Source: Mycobacterium sp. UM_CSW
GTDB taxonomy: Bacteria; Actinomycetota; Actinomycetes; Mycobacteriales; Mycobacteriaceae
Direction: 5' to 3'
Length of the DNA stretch: 64,000 nucleotides
NCBI RefSeq assembly: GCF_000455205.1
Contig: NZ_AUWQ01000005.1
Span: 1-64,000, forward strand
The translations under genes and the position numbers were made by a program. The notes under the pieces were generated by a model. That model was not told the origin of the DNA. It did no database searches and was given only the letters and a program-made list of their open reading frames with translations. Every line of letters begins with the position of its first letter. Position 1 is the stretch's first letter. Positions 59,859 through 64,000 of the stretch are shown one piece after another.

Positions 59859-60074
59859 ATGGCCACGGGGGAAACCGGCTTCGACGATGTGACCTACGAC
59901 CTTGTTTCGGTGCAGTACCACTCGTTGAAGGCCGGGCACGACTACGGACAGTACGTCCGCGATGCCAAGAACGCGGGGCTCGACGACGTGGCCTCGTTCT
60001 TCGAGGATGTCATGGCGGAGGATTCCAAGCGCGCGCAGCGCTGCCATGAATTCCTGGTGCAGCTCACCAAATGA
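59859..60074 (+). CDS. Small conserved-looking protein, 71 aa
   Basis: A 71-residue acidic, helical protein with a strong ribosome site (AAGGAGG, 7 nt before ATG 59859): DDVTYDLVSVQYHSLKAGHDYGQYVRDAKNAGLDDVASFFEDVMAEDSKRAQRCHEFL. The spacing of His, Tyr, Glu and Asp residues recalls half of a ferritin-like bundle, but no metal motif is complete. It is divergent from the decarboxylase gene with a 243-bp gap in which I see nothing else. AGCTCA-N5-TGAGCT spans its stop. Confidence 0.7.
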   Translation: MATGETGFDDVTYDLVSVQYHSLKAGHDYGQYVRDAKNAGLDDVASFFEDVMAEDSKRAQRCHEFLVQLTK

Positions 60075-60090
60075 GCTCACCTTCAATAAG

Positions 60091-60121
60091 GTTGCGTCGC
60101 AACTCAATTGGTCGCTATCGT
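60091..60121 (+). promoter_or_regulatory. Palindrome and -10 element before the 83-aa gene
   Basis: GTTGCG-T-CGCAAC (60091-60103) is a perfect short palindrome near the -35 position. TATCGT (60116-60121) lies 7 nt before ATG 60129, with no ribosome site, so the transcript is probably leaderless. Confidence 0.45.
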
Positions 60122-60128
60122 CGCGTAG

Positions 60129-60380
60129 ATGAGTGAAGTAACCGGTAACGACCGAATCGACGACGTCGCACCTGGCGATGTGATCGCCGTCGACCGCGGT
60201 GCCGGCGAGCAGCCATACAAGGTGGTGTTCAAGGACTTCACCGACGGCCGCTTCGTCGTGACACTCGAGGGCGCCGGCGAGACGTTCCAGCTCGGCCTGG
60301 CACCCGGCACGCCGGTCAACAGATCCCTCGCGGCGAAATGGGAATCGGGTCAGAGTCCCACACCGCATTCAGACATTTGA
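60129..60380 (+). CDS. Small hypothetical protein, 83 aa
   Basis: An 83-residue beta-rich protein (DVAPGDVIAVDRGAGEQPYKVVFKDFTDGRFVVTLEGAGETFQLGLAPGTPVNRSLAAKWESGQSPTPHSDI). The strand pattern with Gly turns resembles a small SH3- or KOW-like barrel, but no family is recognised. It is probably transcribed by its own leaderless promoter. Confidence 0.65.
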   Translation: MSEVTGNDRIDDVAPGDVIAVDRGAGEQPYKVVFKDFTDGRFVVTLEGAGETFQLGLAPGTPVNRSLAAKWESGQSPTPHSDI

Positions 60381-60407
60381 TCGAAATCGTTTAGATCCGG
60401 CTGCGCA

Positions 60408-60428
60408 GATCCCCGTCTCGAGGGGATC
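60408..60428 (+). terminator. Stem-loop downstream of the 83-aa gene
   Basis: GATCCCC (60408-60414), 7-nt loop, GGGGATC (60422-60428). It has no U-rich tail, as is common in mycobacteria, so terminator function is only suggested. The rest of the 207-bp gap to the next gene shows nothing recognisable. Confidence 0.35.
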
Positions 60429-60587
60429 GAGCCGTCCAACGACCCTCGGCCCGAGTTGCGCGTCGCCGTTTACCTGATCGGCGGGCGCGAGCACCGCGCC
60501 GCATAATGCGCCGGGAATCAAGTCGGGAGTCCCTGGGTTCATCTGAACGAACAGCCATTTCGGACGGCCGATCGCCGAGGATTTTCG

Positions 60588-61658
60588 ATGAAGTTTCTAC
60601 TCATCACGCTGATTACCCACCTGCCCGACCCCGTTTCGGGTGAGAAGAAGAGCCCCGCCGATCGGCTGCGCGATGTGCTCGACAAGGCAGCCCTCGCCGA
60701 AGAACTGGGCTTCGACGGTTTCGCGGTTGGTGAGCGCCACGAGGACCCGTTCATCTCCTCTTCGCCTCCAGTGGTGCTCAGCCACATCGCGGCGCGCACG
60801 TCGAAGATCGGCTTGTTCACGGGCGTGACGACGTTGAGTCTGCTCGATCCGGTTCGTGCGTTCGAGGATTATTCAACGCTCGACAACCTCTCCGGCGGCC
60901 GGCTCGAACTGATCATCGGCAAGGGCAACGGTGCGGCGCAGGTCGAGCTGTTCCACGTGACCACCGCCGATCAATGGGACCGCAATCGTGAAGGCTACGA
61001 ACTGTTCCGGTTGCTGTGGGAGAACGAACGCGTGACGTGGTCGGGCCGGTTCCGCCCGCCACTCGTCAATGCGAAGGCACTGCCCCGGCCGCTTCAGCAC
61101 CGAATTCGAATCTGGCACGGCAGCGCAACGAGTACCGATTCGGTCGACCTTGCCGCCCGCCACGGGGACCCGATCTTCTCCGCCAACGTCAGCAACACCA
61201 TCGAGCCCTACGCCGAACTGGTTCGCCACTACCGGCAGCGCTGGGAGTCTTACGGTCACCGGCCCGAGGACGCCCTCGTCGGGGCGGGAACCGCGGGGTT
61301 CTACATCGCCCCGACGTCGCAGGAAGCGGTGGCCACGTACCGTCCGATGTTCGAGGCACGCCTGGCGGCGCAGCGCCGTGCCGGGATTCCGGTGGTATTC
61401 GAGTCGATCGAAGATTTCGTCGAGCGAAGCTCGGCGTTGGTAGGTAGCCCAGAACAAGTGATCGACAAGGTGGGTCGCTACCACGAGCGGCTCGGACACG
61501 AAGTGATGCATCTCGCTGCGGACACCGACGGGGTGACGGCCGCCCTGCAGCGCCGTAGCCTCGAGCTGTTTCAGTCCGAAGTCGCGCCCATTCTCCGCGA
61601 GCTGATTCCGAGCCGGCCGCTTGTTTCACAGCTGACGGCCAAAGAGTTTGTCAGTTAA
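60588..61658 (+). CDS. LLM-class flavin-dependent oxidoreductase
   Basis: A 356-residue luciferase-like protein: KFLLITLITHLPDPVSGEKKSPADRLRDVLDKAALAEELGFDGFAVGERHEDPFISSSPPVVLSHIAARTSKIGLFTGVTTLSLLDPVRAFEDYSTLDNLSGGRLELIIGKGNG. The GERH motif and the glycine-rich strand place it with FMN-dependent alkanal or LLM monooxygenases. GAGG lies 7 nt before ATG 60588. The substrate is unknown and the gene stands alone on its strand. Confidence 0.9.
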   Translation: MKFLLITLITHLPDPVSGEKKSPADRLRDVLDKAALAEELGFDGFAVGERHEDPFISSSPPVVLSHIAARTSKIGLFTGVTTLSLLDPVRAFEDYSTLDNLSGGRLELIIGKGNGAAQVELFHVTTADQWDRNREGYELFRLLWENERVTWSGRFRPPLVNAKALPRPLQHRIRIWHGSATSTDSVDLAARHGDPIFSANVSNTIEPYAELVRHYRQRWESYGHRPEDALVGAGTAGFYIAPTSQEAVATYRPMFEARLAAQRRAGIPVVFESIEDFVERSSALVGSPEQVIDKVGRYHERLGHEVMHLAADTDGVTAALQRRSLELFQSEVAPILRELIPSRPLVSQLTAKEFVS

Positions 61659-61673
61659 GCGGTTTCCGCCGTC

Positions 61674-61862
61674 TTAGGCAGCCGCGGTGGCGGCCGGGTA
61701 CACCGACGTCACCTCGGAGTGGAGGTGACCGCAAGCGCCGCACTGCACCTCGTACTCGAGCTTGTTGTCAGCGAGTTCAAGAAATTGATACTCGGCCCAC
61801 GCCGCGCACCGCGGGCATCGCGCCCGTCCACGTTCCACCGCCATCAGAATCTCGTCTCCCAT
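61674..61862 (-). CDS. Small zinc-ribbon protein, 62 aa
   Basis: A 62-residue protein with two CxxC pairs (C16-x-x-C19 in ARCPRCA and C41-x-x-C44 in QCGACG), the pattern of a small treble-clef or zinc ribbon. A longer open frame upstream lacks domain character, so ATG 61862 is used. It is 80 bp after the Nudix gene on the same strand. Function is unknown. Confidence 0.6.
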   Translation of the reverse strand: MGDEILMAVERGRARCPRCAAWAEYQFLELADNKLEYEVQCGACGHLHSEVTSVYPAATAAA

Positions 61863-61942
61863 TACTCGCTGCACAACCCCAGAGAGACATACCCATTCGG
61901 GGCTCGGCCGAATCACCGGCTCGCCGGCGAGAGGCGCTAAAC

Positions 61943-62662
61943 CTACTTCCAGGCGAACACCGGCTGTTCCAACTCGTCCACCCGGTCGTCGCGGCCTTCC
62001 AGGCACAGCCACCGCAACTGCAGGAGCACCGCGCCGGTCGGGGCGTGGATGAGGTCGTTCCCCAGCGGGATCTGTACGACCGGTCGTGGGCTCTCCGGAA
62101 TGCTGATGAACCGCGGCGAATCGTCCCGCTGCAGTTGGTGCAGGCCCACCCGGTACACCGCCAGGACCTCCGCGGGCGCGGGCCGCGGGTCCAGTCGTCC
62201 GCCTCCCCAGATCACCACCGGGGTGATGACGTAGCCCGACCGGGTCGGGTAGTCGTCGAGCAAACCCAACACCGCCGAGTCGCGCAGTTCGATGCCGACC
62301 TCCTCGCGCAATTCGCGCAGCGCCGCGTCGACGGCCGGCTCACCCGGATCGACCCGGCCACCTGGGAGCGCCCACTGCGCCGCATGGGAAGTGAGGCGAG
62401 ATGCCCTGCGGCACAGCAGGAAAGCCGCGCCACCGGACACATCGACCATGCGGCCGTCGAGGTCGTTCTCCAACTCCGGGCCCACCGCGATCCAGTCGTC
62501 CAGCGGCGCGGGATCGACCCTGTCCTCCCCGAGCTCCGAGTCGACCAAGACCACCGCGACGGCCGCGTGCCGCTTCGTCGGGTCGGTGACCGTGCGCCGG
62601 TCATGGGCGGCCAAGTGTGCCCGGATCCGGTCGCGCAGGCCTTCGTCATAGGAGATCGTCAC
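61943..62662 (-). CDS. Nudix hydrolase, CoA-pyrophosphatase-like
   Basis: A 239-residue Nudix enzyme. The Nudix box is GGRVDPGEPAVDAALRELREEVGI (101-124) with all canonical Gly, Glu and Arg residues. The N-terminal region (RDRIRAHLAAHDRRTVTDPTKRHAAVAVVLVDS) and the distance to the box suit the CoA diphosphatase branch. It hydrolyses a nucleoside diphosphate-linked compound. The C-terminal half is a less conserved beta-rich extension. Confidence 0.88.
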   Translation of the reverse strand: MTISYDEGLRDRIRAHLAAHDRRTVTDPTKRHAAVAVVLVDSELGEDRVDPAPLDDWIAVGPELENDLDGRMVDVSGGAAFLLCRRASRLTSHAAQWALPGGRVDPGEPAVDAALRELREEVGIELRDSAVLGLLDDYPTRSGYVITPVVIWGGGRLDPRPAPAEVLAVYRVGLHQLQRDDSPRFISIPESPRPVVQIPLGNDLIHAPTGAVLLQLRWLCLEGRDDRVDELEQPVFAWK

Positions 62663-62753
62663 TTGTCGAGCCTAAGCAACGGCCGGTTGAACTCTGGCCC
62701 GGCATGGAACACGATGGCCGAAGGTGTAGCGGTCCGAGAGGTTAGGAGCCGGC

Positions 62754-63329
62754 ATGGCTGATATCACGGTCCTGATCCAGACCGACCACGACTGGTTCCG
62801 CGAGCAGTTCGCCAGGCTCGACGCGCTGCGCACGCAGGCGCCGGTGAACAATTCGGCACTCGAGCGGGTGTGGCGTCCCCTCGCTGACAAGCTGGATGTG
62901 CACGCCTACATCGAGGAGAAGATCTTCTACCCGCAGCTGCTGAAGCGCGGTACCAACGATCCCGAAGGCGAGACGCTCGACGCCATCGGTGATCACAACG
63001 ACATTCGGGACGGGGTGCGCGACGCCAACGCGGCTCGGGTCGGCACGGATGAGTGGTGGGCCGCCGTCGGCCGCACCCGGTCGGCGAACGACGACCACAT
63101 GGGCGAGGAGGAACGGGACGGGCTGCCCGATTTTCGTCGCAACGCCCCGATCGGTCTGCGCGAGGCGCTCGGGCGGCAATACAGCGAGTTCATGGCCGAG
63201 CATCCGACCACCGAGGGGTTGCCGATCGTCGACCGCGACCCCGAAGACTACGTCGACACGCTCGAAACCGATCCGCCGCCCAAACGCACGGACTTTTCCC
63301 TTCGGATCGGCAGCCTGAAAGGCCAATGA
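62754..63329 (+). CDS. Hemerythrin-domain protein
   Basis: A 191-residue HHE-type hemerythrin-like protein (AGGAG 6 nt before ATG 62754). Likely iron ligands: H12 in TDHDWFREQF, H50 and E54 in LDVHAYIEEKIFYPQL, H81 in GDHNDI and H115 with nearby Glu in DDHMGEEERDGLP. Such proteins in mycobacteria take part in peroxide or nitric-oxide stress. It is divergent from the Nudix gene. Confidence 0.9.
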   Translation: MADITVLIQTDHDWFREQFARLDALRTQAPVNNSALERVWRPLADKLDVHAYIEEKIFYPQLLKRGTNDPEGETLDAIGDHNDIRDGVRDANAARVGTDEWWAAVGRTRSANDDHMGEEERDGLPDFRRNAPIGLREALGRQYSEFMAEHPTTEGLPIVDRDPEDYVDTLETDPPPKRTDFSLRIGSLKGQ

Positions 63330-63403
63330 GTCCGTGGCCGCGCACGGCGGCCGCGGGGTGTCCTCGGGACGGCTCCCGACGAGCGGCGTGGTTAACTGCG
63401 AAC

Positions 63404-64000
63404 GTGCGCAGAGAACCGGCGTTGGCGCGGCGCTTCTTCGACCGATTCGAGCCGGTGCATGCAGTCACCTACTTCGCGCCGGAAGCGCGGGCGGCGCTCG
63501 ACGCGCTGGGTTACCGCGGCTTCTGGATGGGGTACTTCGCCGCCCGATCGGCGCCGTTGGGCATCGTGCCGCGCGAGGTCGTCACCGCGATCTTCTACAA
63601 CTTCGCCCCCGAGCGCGTCGCGAAGGCGCTGCCCGCGGCGTGGGAGATCGCCGGCCCCGAGGCCGCGTTGCGTGCCCGGCAGGAATCGGCGGTCGCGGCC
63701 CTGCGCCGATACGGCGTCGAGGCGGATGAAAACGTCGCCGTCGCAGCCGAATTGGCGGCCAAGGCGGCCCGAGGGGCGCCGCTCGACGGGCGACCGCTGT
63801 TCGCCGCGAATCTGGCGCTGCCCTGGCCGGACGAACCGCTGACCGCGCTTTGGCATGCCGCGACCCTGCTGCGTGAGCAACGCGGCGATGGGCACGTGGC
63901 GGTGCTGGCGGCCGCCGGTGTCTCGGGGCGGGAATCCAACGTGCTGCACGCGGCGACCGGCCGGGTCGAGCCCGACTACATAGCCCGCACCCGCGATTAC
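63404..64000 (+). CDS. SCO6745-family protein, cut by the window end
   Basis: An open frame of at least 199 codons, without stop before the window edge. It starts with GTG 63404 and reads VRREPALARRFFDRFEPVHAVTYFAPEARAALDALGYRGFWMGYFAARSAPLGIVPREVVTAIFYNFAPERVAKALPAAWEIAGPEAALRARQESAVAALRR. This is the SCO6745 (SalK-like) helical family found in actinomycetes, whose function is unclear. TTAACT lies 6 nt before the GTG but does not fit TANNNT well. Confidence 0.75.
   Translation, partial: MRREPALARRFFDRFEPVHAVTYFAPEARAALDALGYRGFWMGYFAARSAPLGIVPREVVTAIFYNFAPERVAKALPAAWEIAGPEAALRARQESAVAALRRYGVEADENVAVAAELAAKAARGAPLDGRPLFAANLALPWPDEPLTALWHAATLLREQRGDGHVAVLAAAGVSGRESNVLHAATGRVEPDYIARTRDY

Overview
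This 64 kb window is GC-rich actinobacterial DNA and almost certainly a Mycobacterium chromosome, probably a slow grower near the M. avium complex. The evidence is the gene content: an Eis acetyltransferase, a fused CoA-transferase and a fused acyl-CoA dehydrogenase, a MmpL-type transporter, many flavin/F420 luciferase-like oxidoreductases, a PrrB-like kinase, a deazaflavin (Ddn-like) reductase, a large Rv2531c-like decarboxylase and an Rv0072/Rv0073-like ABC pair. Many genes overlap by ATGA or GTGA, and several have a TANNNT hexamer 6-8 nt before the start codon, which is the mycobacterial leaderless layout. No rRNA, tRNA, CRISPR array, prophage or insertion sequence was seen. Homologies are from motif recognition, not from searches.

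Layout. 18-12741 is an acyl-CoA catabolic region: a minus-strand operon (amidohydrolase, fused CoA-transferase, small protein, thiolase-like enzyme, zinc-ribbon OB-fold partner, PadR regulator), a divergent DUF1214/sulfotransferase pair, and a second thiolase-like/OB-fold pair with a fused acyl-CoA dehydrogenase. A TetR gene with a 9-bp-arm palindrome follows. 13432-17487 holds carbon-metabolism genes: an atypical pyruvate-kinase-like protein, a protein of three DUF190 (PII-like) domains, and a class I fructose-bisphosphate aldolase. 17561-21593 has an ABC permease and an ATPase-cNMP fusion, a broken isochorismatase-like gene, a cytochrome b561 and a catalase-like enzyme. 21985-26599 has a STAS protein, two phosphotransferases, a CrtC-like protein and a TetR. 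26697-30248 has an amidohydrolase and a Rieske oxygenase behind a perfect 23-bp palindrome.

30333-41787 has a NarL-type two-component system, an MmpL-like transporter, a Ddn-like enzyme, a glyoxalase-like protein, an orphan PrrB-like kinase, a SulP transporter and a TetR/acyl-CoA dehydrogenase pair. 41798-51888 is an organosulfur locus: three flavin monooxygenases, SsuD and SsuCAB, interrupted by an opposite-strand eis/FAD-oxidase pair. 51968-64000 holds a small lipoprotein, an MFS transporter, an F420-type oxidoreductase, an NTF2-like/PadR divergent pair with repeated operators, the large decarboxylase, several small proteins, a Nudix hydrolase, a hemerythrin-like protein and a gene cut by the window end.

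The points most worth following are the two thiolase-like/DUF35 pairs that lack the thiolase cysteine (possible retro-aldolases), the covalent triple DUF190 protein beside glycolytic enzymes, the ABC ATPase carrying a cyclic-nucleotide domain, the hairpin abutting the Rieske oxygenase start codon, and two 12-codon upstream ORFs coupled to the genes that follow.
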